46,497 nt of DNA from Caldovatus aquaticus (GTDB taxonomy: Bacteria; Pseudomonadota; Alphaproteobacteria; Acetobacterales; Acetobacteraceae), in assembly GCF_019458025.1 (NCBI RefSeq), contig NZ_JAHZUY010000025.1, positions 1 to 46,497 on the forward strand. Reading direction: 5' to 3'. Under the pieces are notes generated by a model. That model had not been told where the DNA came from. It searched no databases and worked only from the letters and a program-made list of their open reading frames with translations. The translations under genes and the position numbers were made by a program. Each line of letters starts with the position of its first letter. Position 1 is the stretch's first letter. Below, piece after piece: positions 9,704 through 18,095 of this stretch.

Positions 9704-10999
9704 ATGGCGATGAGCATCAAGCGGACCGTCCTCGGGCTTGCGGTCGCGGGCGGCTTCGCGCTGCCGGCCGCGGCCCAGCCGATCCCGGTCGGGCACCTGA
9801 TGGACAATTCGGGCCCGACGTCGGACGTCGGCGTGCCCTACGGCCAGGGCGTCGCCGACGCGCTCGCCTGGGTGAACGCGACGCGCAACGGCATCAACGG
9901 GCGGCGCCTCAACGTGCTCGGCTTCGACTACGGCTACCAGGCGCCGCGCGCCGTCGCGCAGTACCAGGCCTGGGTGAACCGCGAGCGCGTGGTCGCCATC
10001 CAGGGCTGGGGCACGGCGGACACCGAGGCGCTGGTGCGCTTCGTCACCCGCGACCGCATCCCCTACATCTCCGCCTCCTACTCCGCCGCGCTGACCGACG
10101 CCGCCGGGCGCTCCGGCCGCCAGGGCGTCGAGGCCGCGCCGTTCAACTTCTTCTACGGCCCGTCCTACTCCGACGCGCTGCGCGCCATGCTGCAGTGGGC
10201 GAAGCAGGACTGGGAGCGCCGCGGCCAGCAGGGGCGCCCGCGCTACGTCCACATGGGCGCCAACCATCCCTACCCGAACTCGCCCAAGGAGGCCGGCGAG
10301 GCGATGGCGCGCGAGCTCGGCTTCGAGGTGCTGCCGGCGATCCAGTTCGCGCTGACCCCCGGCGACTACACCGCGCAATGCCTGACGCTGAAGAACCAGG
10401 GCGCCAACTACGCCTACCTCGGCAACACCGCGGGCTCCAACATCTCCGTCCTGCGCGCCTGCCAGACGGCGGGCGTGCAGGTGCAGTTCCTCGGCAACGT
10501 GTGGGGGATGGACGAGAACGCGATGAAGGCCGCGGGCACCGCGGCGAACGGCGTGGTCTTCCCGGTGCGCACCGCCGCCGTCTGGGGCCAGGAGGCGCCG
10601 GGGATGCGGACGCTGCGCCAGATCAGCCGCCAGTCCGACCAGGCCGGCACCGCCTACCGCCCGGTGCACTACCTCGCCGGCGTCTGCTCCGCCATGCTGA
10701 TGGTGGAGGCGATGGAGCACGCCGCGCAGAACGGCGGCGAGGTCTCGGGCCCGCGCATCCGCGACGGGTTCTACGCGCGGCAGAACTGGGTCCCGCGCGG
10801 CCTCGAAGGCGTCTGCGTCCCGGTGACCTACGCGGCGGAGGACCACCGCGGCACGATGCGCGTCGCGCTCTACCGCTCCGTCGTCACCGGCGACACCTCG
10901 CAGGGCTCGGTGGCCGACCTGATGCGCGCCGGCACCATGCGCATCGAGCCGGTCGCCACCATCGAGCTCGCGCGGCGCCGCGACTGGCTCGGCTGGTGA
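9704..10999 (+). CDS. Periplasmic substrate-binding protein of a HAAT ABC transporter
   Basis: A 431-aa type-I periplasmic binding protein (LivJ/LivK superfamily). The signal peptide is MAMSIKRTVLGLAVAGGFAL with cleavage near AAAQP (about residue 25). The mature protein begins IPVGHLMDNSGPTSDVG, where members of this fold bind the ligand carboxylate. It is longer than LivK (about 370 aa), as usual for homologues that bind aromatic or other non-amino-acid ligands. GGGAGGAG lies about 6 nt before the ATG at 9704. Its place in the middle of an operon with two CoA ligases suggests a carboxylic-acid ligand; the identity is not visible. The stop overlaps the livF-type start by GTGA. Confidence 0.9.
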   Translation: MAMSIKRTVLGLAVAGGFALPAAAQPIPVGHLMDNSGPTSDVGVPYGQGVADALAWVNATRNGINGRRLNVLGFDYGYQAPRAVAQYQAWVNRERVVAIQGWGTADTEALVRFVTRDRIPYISASYSAALTDAAGRSGRQGVEAAPFNFFYGPSYSDALRAMLQWAKQDWERRGQQGRPRYVHMGANHPYPNSPKEAGEAMARELGFEVLPAIQFALTPGDYTAQCLTLKNQGANYAYLGNTAGSNISVLRACQTAGVQVQFLGNVWGMDENAMKAAGTAANGVVFPVRTAAVWGQEAPGMRTLRQISRQSDQAGTAYRPVHYLAGVCSAMLMVEAMEHAAQNGGEVSGPRIRDGFYARQNWVPRGLEGVCVPVTYAAEDHRGTMRVALYRSVVTGDTSQGSVADLMRAGTMRIEPVATIELARRRDWLGW

Positions 11000-11847
11000 G
11001 CGGCGCCGTCCCCGCAGCCGCCGCGCCGCCTCCGGGCGAGAAGGGCCCTGCGGCGGCCGAGGCGCTGCTCGCGGTGAACAACATCGAGGTGGTGTACAAC
11101 GACGTCATCCTCGTGCTGCGCGGCCTCTCGCTCGCCGTGCCGAAGGGGGAGATCGTCGCCCTGCTCGGCGCCAACGGCGCCGGCAAGTCCACCACGCTCA
11201 AGGCGATCTCGGGCCTGCTCCGGACCGAGGAGGGCGAGGTCACGCGCGGCGACATCCGCTTCGCGGGCGAGCGGATAGACGGCCTCGAAGCGCACGAGAT
11301 CGTGCGCAGGGGCATCTTCCAGGTGATGGAGGGGCGGCGCATCGTCGCCGACATGACGCCGCTCGAGAACCTCCGCCTCGGCGCCTTCACCCGCTCCGAC
11401 GCCGAGGTGCGGCGCGACCTCGAGATGGTGTTCGAGTACTTCCCGCGCCTGAAGGAGCGCACCGGGCTCGCCGGCTACCTCTCGGGCGGCGAGCAGCAGA
11501 TGCTCGCGATCGGGCGCGCGCTGATGGCACGGCCGAAGCTGATCCTGATGGACGAGCCCTCGATGGGCCTCTCGCCGCTCCTGGTGAAGGAGGTGTTCGG
11601 CATCGTCCGCCGCCTCAACCGCGAGCTCGGCATCACCATCCTTCTGGTCGAGCAGAACGCGCGCATGGCGCTGTCGGTCGCGAGCTACGGCTACGTGATG
11701 GAGCAGGGCAAGGTGGTGCTCGACGGCACCGCGGAGCAGCTCGCCGGCAACGAGGACGTCAAGGAGTTCTACCTCGGCGGCCACGGGGCGGAGCGGAAGT
11801 CGTTCAGGAACCTGAAGTCCTACAAGCGGCGGAAGCGCTGGCTGTGA
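10996..11847 (+). CDS. HAAT ABC transporter ATP-binding protein (LivF type)
   Basis: A 283-aa second ATPase of the transporter. Walker A is GANGAGKS (about 57-64), the LivF-specific FQVMEGRRI follows, the ABC signature is LSGGEQQM (about 162-169) and Walker B LILMDEP (about 181-187), with the H-loop replaced by VEQN as is normal for LivF. GTG 10996 overlaps the preceding stop (GTGA). This leaves an Ala/Pro-rich N-terminal extension of about 27 residues before the ABC fold, so a start further in is possible, but no better Shine-Dalgarno is visible. The C-terminus has an unusual basic tail (SYKRRKRW). Confidence 0.92.
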   Translation: MSGAVPAAAAPPPGEKGPAAAEALLAVNNIEVVYNDVILVLRGLSLAVPKGEIVALLGANGAGKSTTLKAISGLLRTEEGEVTRGDIRFAGERIDGLEAHEIVRRGIFQVMEGRRIVADMTPLENLRLGAFTRSDAEVRRDLEMVFEYFPRLKERTGLAGYLSGGEQQMLAIGRALMARPKLILMDEPSMGLSPLLVKEVFGIVRRLNRELGITILLVEQNARMALSVASYGYVMEQGKVVLDGTAEQLAGNEDVKEFYLGGHGAERKSFRNLKSYKRRKRWL

Positions 11848-13082
11848 CGGGCGGGCATTACGACGCGCTGGAAACGCGCAGCGCCGAGGAGCGCGCGGCG
11901 GCGCTTGCCGCGGCGCTGCCGCGCCAGATCGCGCACGCCAGGGCGCACGCCCCGCACTACGCGACGCTGCTCGCTGCGGTGGAGCCGGGGGAGATCACGG
12001 GCGTCGCCGCGCTCGCGCGCCTTCCGCTCACGCGCAAGTCCGATCTGATCGCGCTCCAGGCCGAGGCTCCGCCCTTCGGCGGCGTGGTGGCGACGCCGCT
12101 CGCCCGCCTCGCCCGCGTCTTCGCCTCGCCCGGCCCGATCTACGAGCCGGAGGGGGACACGCCCGACTACTGGCGCTACGCCCGCGCGCTGTTCGCGACC
12201 GGCCTGCGTCCGGGCGACCTGCTGCACAACTGCTTCTCCTACCACTTCACGCCCGCCGGCATGATGCTGGAAGGCGGCGCGCGCGCCCTCGGCTGCCCGG
12301 TCTTCCCCGCCGGGACCGGCAACACCGAGATGCAGGCGCGGGCCGCGGCGCATCTCCGCCCGCGCTGCTATGCGGGCACGCCGGACTTCCTCAAGACGAT
12401 CCTGGAGAAGGGCGACGAGCTCGGCCTCGACCTCTCCTCGATCCGCATCGGCCACGTCACCGCCGGGCCCTACCTGCCGAGCCTGCGCGCATGGTACGCG
12501 GCACGCGGCCTGACCGTGCTGCAGTCCTACGGCACCGCCGACCTCGGCCTGATCGCCTACGAGTCCGAGGCGCGCGAGGGCATGATCGTGGACGAGGGCG
12601 TGGTGGTGGAGATCGTCCGCCCCGGCACCGGCGATCCCGTGCCGGAGGGCGAGGTGGGCGAGGTCGTCGTCACCACCCTCAACCCGCACCACCCGCTGAT
12701 CCGCTTCGCCACCGGCGACCTCTCGGCGGTGCTGCCGGGCGTCTCGCCCTGCGGGCGGACCAACCTGCGCATCCGCGGCTGGCTGGGCCGCGCCGACCAG
12801 GCGACCAAGGTGCGCGGGATGTTCGTCCGCCCCGAGCAGGTCGCCGAGGTCCTGCGCGCCCATCCCGGCGTGCGGCGCGCGCGCCTCGTCGTCACGCTGG
12901 AGGGCGAGCGCGACGCGATGACGCTGCGCGCCGAGGCCGCCTCCCCCGACCCAGGCCTCGCCGAGAGCCTGGCCCGCGCGCTGCAGGCGGCGACCAAGCT
13001 GCGCGGCGCGGTGGAGCTGGTGCCGCCCGGCACGCTGCCCAACGACGGCAAGGTGATCGAGGACGCGCGTCCCCTCGGGTGA
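11844..13082 (+). CDS. PaaK-like adenylate-forming enzyme with a replaced phosphate loop
   Basis: A 412-aa member of the phenylacetate-CoA ligase (PaaK) family, last gene of the operon and coupled to livF by GTGA. Recognisable PaaK features are the early LARLPLTRKSDL, the GLRPGDLLHNCFSYHFTPAG segment, the YGTADLG motif (about 229-235) and the hinge GRADQATKVRGMFVRPEQV. The Ser/Thr/Gly-rich P-loop (SSGTTGKPT in PaaK) is replaced by SPGPIYEPEGD (from residue 95), which lacks the Thr/Ser residues and Lys that hold ATP phosphates. The acidic residue of the adenine motif is also shifted (TAD rather than TExG). It may therefore not be a normal ligase; it could bind an acyl-CoA or adenylate, or use a different donor. 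Confidence 0.8.
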   Translation: MTGGHYDALETRSAEERAAALAAALPRQIAHARAHAPHYATLLAAVEPGEITGVAALARLPLTRKSDLIALQAEAPPFGGVVATPLARLARVFASPGPIYEPEGDTPDYWRYARALFATGLRPGDLLHNCFSYHFTPAGMMLEGGARALGCPVFPAGTGNTEMQARAAAHLRPRCYAGTPDFLKTILEKGDELGLDLSSIRIGHVTAGPYLPSLRAWYAARGLTVLQSYGTADLGLIAYESEAREGMIVDEGVVVEIVRPGTGDPVPEGEVGEVVVTTLNPHHPLIRFATGDLSAVLPGVSPCGRTNLRIRGWLGRADQATKVRGMFVRPEQVAEVLRAHPGVRRARLVVTLEGERDAMTLRAEAASPDPGLAESLARALQAATKLRGAVELVPPGTLPNDGKVIEDARPLG

Positions 13083-13202
13083 TCGCGGCCCGGGCGCGGC
13101 CGCGGCGGGATGCTCGCACGGTCCGGTGTACGCCTCCGGAAGCGTCGCGGCACGGGGAGGGACGGCGGCGGCGGTCGTGGCCCCGCCCGATGGTCCTTGC
13201 CG

Positions 13203-13247
13203 CGCGCCTCGCTTTCGCGCCGCCGCGAGGCGCGATCGCGCGCGCCT
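13203..13247. terminator. Candidate bidirectional terminator with two overlapping hairpins
   Basis: CGCGCCTCGC (13203-13212) and GCGAGGCGCG (13225-13234) form a perfect 10-bp stem with a 12-nt loop. AGGCGCG (13228-13234) can instead pair with CGCGCCT (13241-13247) around a 6-nt loop. It lies between convergent genes; there is no U-tract on either strand. The rest of the 240-bp spacer holds no gene, only the decamer CCGGAAGCGT at 13136-13145. Confidence 0.45.
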
Positions 13248-13322
13248 GGCGGCTTGGGGCGCCGCGTCCCCCGCGACAGCGGCCGCCCCGCGGCCATCCC
13301 CCGGCCCGCCCGTGCGCGCCGC

Positions 13323-15137
13323 TCAGAGCGTCAGGCCGCGCTCGGCCAGCGCCTTGAGGAAGTTCGGCTCCGGCGGCGGCAGCGGCGGCAGGTCCCAGCT
13401 CCCGGTGCCGATCGGCCGGATCTCGCGGTCCACCGGCACCTCCACGAGGTAGGGCCGGTTGGCGGCGATCGCGGCGCGGATCGCGTCCTCGGCCTCGTCG
13501 GCGCGCGTCACGCGGTGCGAGGCGACGCCCATCGCCCGGGCGAGCAGCGCGAAGTCGGCGCTGAACGGCCGCTGGTCGCGTTCGGTCCGGAAGCTTGTCG
13601 CCAGCTCGCGCCCGCCGAACATGCCGAGCTGGATGTCGCGGATCGAGACATAGCCCTGGTTGTTCCACACCACCCAGACCACGGGGATGTCGTGCTCCAC
13701 CGCGGTCAGCATGGCGTGCGGCGTCATCAGGAAGGAGCCGTCGCCCACCACCGCGACGCAGGGCCGCTCCGGCGCCGCCAGCTTGGCGCCGAGGATGCCG
13801 GAGGTGGCGAAGCCCATCGCCGCGAAGCCCCAGGAATGCAGCAGGTGTCGCGGGCGCAGCGTCTCGAAGAGCTGGATGATCCAGTTGTGGTGCACGCCGA
13901 CGTCGGAGGCGACGATCGCCTCCTCCGGCAGGGCGCGGGAGAGGGCGCGCAGCAGCCGCTCCGGCCGCAGCGGCACCTGGTCGGAGCGGGCGAGGCCCTC
14001 GTGGTACTCCCGCCACACCTCCCGCCCGCGCCCGAGGCGCGCGAGCCAGGCCGCGGTGGTCTCGCGCGCCGTGCCGCCGAGGCGCGAGCGCGCCGCCTCG
14101 ATCAGCCAGGCGAGGCTCTCCTTGGCGTCGCCCAGGATGCCGAGCTCGGCCGGGTAGTTCCGGCCGATCTCCGCCGGGTCGATGTCGATCTGGATCAGCC
14201 GCGCGGGCGGGATGCGGAGCGTGTAGCCGTCGAGCCAGGCGCTGGTGGCACGGTCGTCGAAGGAGAAGCCGAGGGCGAGGATGACGTCGGCGTTCTTCGT
14301 CGCATCGTTGGCGGCGTAGGCGCCGTTGCGGCCGATCGCGCCGAAGGCGAGCTCGTGCCGGTCGCTGATCGCGCCCTTGCCGTTCGGGCTGGTCACCACG
14401 GGGATGCGCGTGAGCGCGGCGAACGCGGCGAGCTCGGCGGAGGCCTCCGCGAGCAGCACGCCCTGGCCCGCGATGATCACCGGCCGCTCGGCCCCGAGCA
14501 GCAGGTCGAGCGCGGCGGAGAGCGCGGCGGGGTTGCCGGGGGCGCCGTTCGCCACCCGCGGCGCCGGTTGCGGCGCCGTCACCGCCGCCTCCTCGACGAA
14601 GACGTTGAGCGGCACGTCGAGGTTCACCGGTCCGGGGCGGCCGGAGAGCATGGTGTCCCAGGCCTGCCTCACGGCGAGCGGCACCATCTCCGTCCGCGTC
14701 GGCTGCCAGCTCCGCTTCACGTAGGGGCGGATCACGGAGGGGAAGTCCGCCTGGAAGTACCGGCCGGTCTCCTGGAACGGGCCGCGGTTGAACTGCTGCG
14801 TCGGGACGTTGCCGGTGATGGCGAGGAAGGCGCTGCTGTCCATCATCGCCGCCGCCAGCGCCACCACCAGGTTGGCCGAGCCCGGACCGCAGCTGGTGAA
14901 GGTGGCCACCGGCTCGTGCCGCACCTTGAAGTACGCGTCCGCCATGTGCCCGGCGGTCTGCTCGTGGTGCACGCTGATGGTGCGGATGCGGTTCTGCGCC
15001 TTGAAGGCGGCGTCGAGGAAGCCGACGTTGCCGTGCCCGCACAGCCCGAACAGGTAGGGCACCTTCTGCTTCACCAGGAAGTCCACGATGATGTCGGCGC
15101 CGTTCATCGTCGTGCGCGCGCCGCCGCTGCCGTCCAT
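13323..15137 (-). CDS. Thiamine-diphosphate enzyme of the acetolactate synthase family
   Basis: A 604-aa three-domain ThDP enzyme. The N-terminal PYR domain contains the catalytic Glu59 in HHEQTAGHMADAY. A central nucleotide-like domain includes ERPVIIAGQG and QIDIDPAEIGRNYP. The C-terminal PP domain carries the ThDP/Mg motif from GDGSF to WNN (about 460-490). Homologues include acetolactate synthase large subunits, sulfoacetaldehyde acetyltransferase and benzoylformate decarboxylase-like proteins, and motifs do not decide among them. No small regulatory subunit is adjacent, which argues against a dedicated IlvB. ATG 15137 is chosen because AAGGAG (plus-strand 15145-15150) sits 7 nt upstream; an internal ATG at 15107 is less likely. 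Confidence 0.85.
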   Translation of the reverse strand: MDGSGGARTTMNGADIIVDFLVKQKVPYLFGLCGHGNVGFLDAAFKAQNRIRTISVHHEQTAGHMADAYFKVRHEPVATFTSCGPGSANLVVALAAAMMDSSAFLAITGNVPTQQFNRGPFQETGRYFQADFPSVIRPYVKRSWQPTRTEMVPLAVRQAWDTMLSGRPGPVNLDVPLNVFVEEAAVTAPQPAPRVANGAPGNPAALSAALDLLLGAERPVIIAGQGVLLAEASAELAAFAALTRIPVVTSPNGKGAISDRHELAFGAIGRNGAYAANDATKNADVILALGFSFDDRATSAWLDGYTLRIPPARLIQIDIDPAEIGRNYPAELGILGDAKESLAWLIEAARSRLGGTARETTAAWLARLGRGREVWREYHEGLARSDQVPLRPERLLRALSRALPEEAIVASDVGVHHNWIIQLFETLRPRHLLHSWGFAAMGFATSGILGAKLAAPERPCVAVVGDGSFLMTPHAMLTAVEHDIPVVWVVWNNQGYVSIRDIQLGMFGGRELATSFRTERDQRPFSADFALLARAMGVASHRVTRADEAEDAIRAAIAANRPYLVEVPVDREIRPIGTGSWDLPPLPPPEPNFLKALAERGLTL

Positions 15138-15776
15138 CGTCCTGCTCCTTCCGCTCGCCCGGCGCGCCGCGCGGGGTTGCCGGCCATGCGCGGGATCCGC
15201 TCCGCAGCGGCCGCCCCCGGCGGCACCCGCGCCGCGATCCCGCCCGCGCCCGGACGCGCGACGGCGAGGCCGGCCGCGGCGCCGCCGGAGACCGGTGCGC
15301 CGGCGCGGCGCAGCGCGGTTTCCCTCTCCTTCCCATCGAGCGCCCCGCCCTGCCCGCGGAGGCGGCGGAGCGCCGCCGCGCGCGCCGGCAGGCTGGGACG
15401 GTGTGCGGGGCGCGGCGGGGCCGCTCCCGCCCCTCCTGCGGGGCCCATGCGGGACCCGCAGCGCCCCCCGCGACCGAGGTCCGGCCGGCCTCTCGCGGAG
15501 CGCGCGCGTACGCCCACCGCTACCCGCACGCGCGCCGCCCCTGCGCCGTGCAGGACGCCGAGGCGGCGGCGATCGCGGATGGCGCGGCGTTTCGCATCCC
15601 GAGACGGGGAGACAAGCGGGAATTGCGCGGCATCGTATTGCGGAACGGGCGGGCGGCGCAACCGGAGCGACCTCCCCGCCGGCGCGGCGCCCGGTCGCGC
15701 ACCGCGCCGGATGCGCCCCGCGGGAAGGCACGCGCCCGGGCCGGACCGGGCCGCCCTGCCGGGGCGCGCCCCGTCC
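15138..15776. other. Long non-coding stretch without a convincing gene
   Basis: 639 bp between two minus-strand genes. Open frames exist here but are only what 75% G+C produces: Arg/Ala/Gly/Pro-rich, without motifs or ribosome-binding sites. A short, less GC-rich patch (15620-15645) has ATTGCG twice, 15 bp apart, and could hold a promoter of the ThDP gene. A 7-bp inverted repeat CTGCGGG/CCCGCAG lies at 15436-15442 and 15455-15461. Confidence 0.5.
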
Positions 15777-16136
15777 TCAGGCGCTGCTCGCGAGCAGCAC
15801 GACGCCGAGGCAGATCAGCGCGATCGCCGCCACCCGCCGGGCGTCCATCGGCTCGGCGAAGCCGAAATGGCCGATCAGCGCGATCGCCACGTAGCTCGCC
15901 GCGGTGCAGGGCAGCGCCACCGACATCGGGATCCGCCGCAGCGCGACGATGTAGAGCAGGGCCGCGCCGCCGTAGCACACCAGCCCGACCAGCGTCTGCC
16001 AGCGGAGGAGCTGGTCGAGGAAGCCTGCGGAGGCGCGGACCGAGCCCGAGGCGCCCACCTTGAGCAGCACCTGGCCGACCAGCGAGGTGCCGATCGCGGC
16101 CGCCAGGGCGAGCCAGTGGGGCAGCGCCGCGCTCAC
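15777..16136 (-). CDS. Small four-helix EamA/SMR-like membrane protein (ArnE/F-like)
   Basis: A 119-aa protein with four predicted membrane helices, approximately residues 5-25, 37-58, 67-88 and 95-115. It belongs to the SMR/half-size EamA group. Next to a polyprenyl-phosphate glycosyltransferase, such proteins usually act like ArnE/ArnF as flippase subunits for undecaprenyl-phosphate sugars; that role is inferred from the neighbour. GTG 16136 overlaps the stop of the upstream GT2 gene by GTGA, so the two are translationally coupled. No motif identifies the substrate. Confidence 0.75.
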   Translation of the reverse strand: MSAALPHWLALAAAIGTSLVGQVLLKVGASGSVRASAGFLDQLLRWQTLVGLVCYGGAALLYIVALRRIPMSVALPCTAASYVAIALIGHFGFAEPMDARRVAAIALICLGVVLLASSA

Positions 16137-17188
16137 GGCGCACCCACGGGATCGCGCGCCGGCTGTGGCGCGGCGCGGTGCGGCGCGGCGGGCGGGGCAT
16201 CGGGCGCCGCCGGCCGCGGGGGCAGCACCTCGCGCACCACGCCCTGCGGCTTGCCGTTCGCGGAGAGGAAGGCGCGCCCGACATACTCGCCGAGCACGCC
16301 GAGGATCAGGAACTGCACGCCGGCGATCAGCAGCATCATGGTCATGGTCGAGGCCCAGCCGGAGGGCGTCTCGCCGGAGAGGCCCTCGAGGATCACGATC
16401 GCCGCGCCGATCAGGCCGAGCACGCCCATCGCCGCGCCCGCGAAGACCGCGAGGCGCAGCGGCAGCACCGAGAAATTGGTCGCGAGGTTCAGCCACAGCC
16501 GCACCAGCCGCCGCAGCGTGTAGTTGGAGCGGCCCTCGGCGCGGGCGTAGTGCTTCACCTCGATCGAATCGATGCGCTGCGTCACCTGCATGATCAGCCC
16601 GTCCACGTAGGGGTAGGGGCCGCGGTATTTCGTCACCTCCCGCACCACGAGCGCGTTCATGCAGCGGAAGGAGGAGAGGTAGAGGCCCTTGGGCTTCTCG
16701 AGCAGCCGGTCGGCCACCCAGTTGGCGAAGCGGCTGCCGAGGTTGCGCCAGGTCTCGTGCATCTTCTCGGCGTAGCGGGTGTAGACGACGTCCCAGCCGC
16801 CGAGGCGCGCATGGTCGTAGAGGCGCACCACCTCCTCCGGCGGGTTCTGCAGGTCGTCGTCCATGGTGATGACGTAGGCGCCGCGCGCGTGGCGCAGGCC
16901 GGTCATCACCGCGTTGTGCTCGCCGAAGTTGCGGGCGTGCTCGATGTAGGTGACGGGCACCGGCGCGCGGTCGCGCAGCGCGCGGCACACCGCGCCGGAA
17001 TTGTCGGGGCTGCCGTCGTTCACCAGCACGATCTCGAGCCCGCCCGCCGGGCGCAGCGCGGAGAGCGCCTCGACCAGCGTCCCGATCGTCGCCTCGCCGC
17101 GATAGACCGGGATGACGATCGAGAGGCCGACGGGGGGCGCCGGGTCGGCGCCGCCCGCGGCGTCAGGCATGGTCATGGCTTCGGGCAT
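16133..17188 (-). CDS. Family 2 glycosyltransferase, DPM1/ArnC/GtrB-like
   Basis: Transfers a sugar from a nucleotide donor to a polyprenyl phosphate at the cytoplasmic face of the membrane. In the 351-aa protein, the GT-A domain starts SIVIPVYRGEATI (23-35), continues VNDGSPDNS (56-64) and carries the metal-binding MDDDLQNPP (109-117). EHARNFGEHNAVMTGLRHA is typical of ArnC/GtrB. Two C-terminal membrane helices (about 238-260 and 270-292) anchor it, followed by a Pro/Ala-rich tail. The start is either M1 or M7; neither has a decisive ribosome-binding site. It starts 6 bp downstream of the methyltransferase stop, and the 3' end overlaps the SMR-like gene. Confidence 0.9.
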   Translation of the reverse strand: MPEAMTMPDAAGGADPAPPVGLSIVIPVYRGEATIGTLVEALSALRPAGGLEIVLVNDGSPDNSGAVCRALRDRAPVPVTYIEHARNFGEHNAVMTGLRHARGAYVITMDDDLQNPPEEVVRLYDHARLGGWDVVYTRYAEKMHETWRNLGSRFANWVADRLLEKPKGLYLSSFRCMNALVVREVTKYRGPYPYVDGLIMQVTQRIDSIEVKHYARAEGRSNYTLRRLVRLWLNLATNFSVLPLRLAVFAGAAMGVLGLIGAAIVILEGLSGETPSGWASTMTMMLLIAGVQFLILGVLGEYVGRAFLSANGKPQGVVREVLPPRPAAPDAPPAAPHRAAPQPARDPVGAP

Positions 17189-17194
17189 CCTCCC

Positions 17195-17932
17195 TCACGG
17201 CCGTGTCGCGACCAGCAGGACCGAGCCTCCGGCCGGATAGCGGAGGCCGAGCGCGGCGAGCCGCCGCTCCAGCGACGTGACGCCGTGCAGCATGCGGTCC
17301 AACCATGGCGGATACGGGGCGACGTCGCTCGCCGCCTCCTCCCGCACCGCGAGCAGCTTGCGCTGGACGATCATCAGGGGCAGCAGCAGGGCGTTCCAGT
17401 AGCGCGCCTCGATGCGCGCGAAACCGGCGGCGGCGAGCGCGGCGCGGGCGGCGCGGGCGGTGGTGCGGCGGGCGTTGTGCACGCGCCGGTCGTGCGCGCT
17501 CTTCAGCCATTCGAAGGCGGGGAGGTTGAGGACCAGCGTCCCGCCCGGGGCGAGGACGCGGCGCAGCTCGGCGAGGCCCCGCTCCGGCGAGACCAGGCGG
17601 TGGCACAGGACATCCACGCTGACCGCGGCGCCGAAGGCGCCGTCCGGGAAGGGCAGGGCGTTGACGTCGCCGGTCACGACGACGGCGCCGGACTTCGCCC
17701 GCGCGCGCCGCGCCGCGAACTCCTGGTACTCGAGGCCGACCAGCGGCCGCCCGCCGAGCGCCGCGGCGAGGCGGCGCAGCAGCCCGCCAGTGCCGCAGCC
17801 GGCGTCCAGCAGCGGCCGCGCCGGATCGCCGGGGCGGCGGGCCAGCGCGTCGATCACGCGGGCGTGGACGGCGCGATACCACCACATCCGGTCCTCGACC
17901 GCGTCCATCAGGTCGTATTCGGCCGTCTCCAC
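17195..17932 (-). CDS. Class I SAM-dependent methyltransferase
   Basis: A Rossmann-fold methyltransferase (Methyltransf_11 type) of unknown acceptor. The SAM-binding motif I is LLDAGCGTGGLLRRLA (41-56), the acidic end of strand 2 is in VGLEYQEFA, and motif II/III is seen in VTGDVNALPFPDGAFG and LRRVLAPGGTLVLNLP. GTG 17932 is preferred, giving 245 aa starting METAEYDLMDAVEDRMWWYR, a common beginning in this family. The frame stays open to an ATG at 18097, but the extra 55 residues are Arg/Ala/Gly/Pro-rich. It is first in a minus-strand set with the GT2 and SMR-like genes, suggesting modification of a lipid-linked sugar or glycan. Confidence 0.78.
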   Translation of the reverse strand: METAEYDLMDAVEDRMWWYRAVHARVIDALARRPGDPARPLLDAGCGTGGLLRRLAAALGGRPLVGLEYQEFAARRARAKSGAVVVTGDVNALPFPDGAFGAAVSVDVLCHRLVSPERGLAELRRVLAPGGTLVLNLPAFEWLKSAHDRRVHNARRTTARAARAALAAAGFARIEARYWNALLLPLMIVQRKLLAVREEAASDVAPYPPWLDRMLHGVTSLERRLAALGLRYPAGGSVLLVATRP

Positions 17933-18095
17933 GGGCGGGTGTGTGGCACCCGTCCGGGCGGCGGACAAGACGCGGGTGCCGGCACGGCCGCTTGCGGCCG
18001 GCCCCGGGGCGTCCGGCCGCGGCGGATCCCTGCCATCGCGGCGCCGCAAAGCGGTTGCACACACCGGGACACGCAGCGGAAATTCCATCGCCGGC

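Noticed and set aside
15104-15661. Possible minus-strand gene in the gene-free spacer
   Set aside because: Overlaps the supported start of the ThDP gene, is Ala/Arg/Gly-rich and lacks any domain signature.
13110-16523. 1137-residue plus-strand frame across the ThDP gene and the gene-free spacer
   Set aside because: It runs antisense to two certain genes and shows only His/Arg/Gly/Ala-rich shadow sequence. The part in the 639-bp spacer has no ribosome-binding site or motif.
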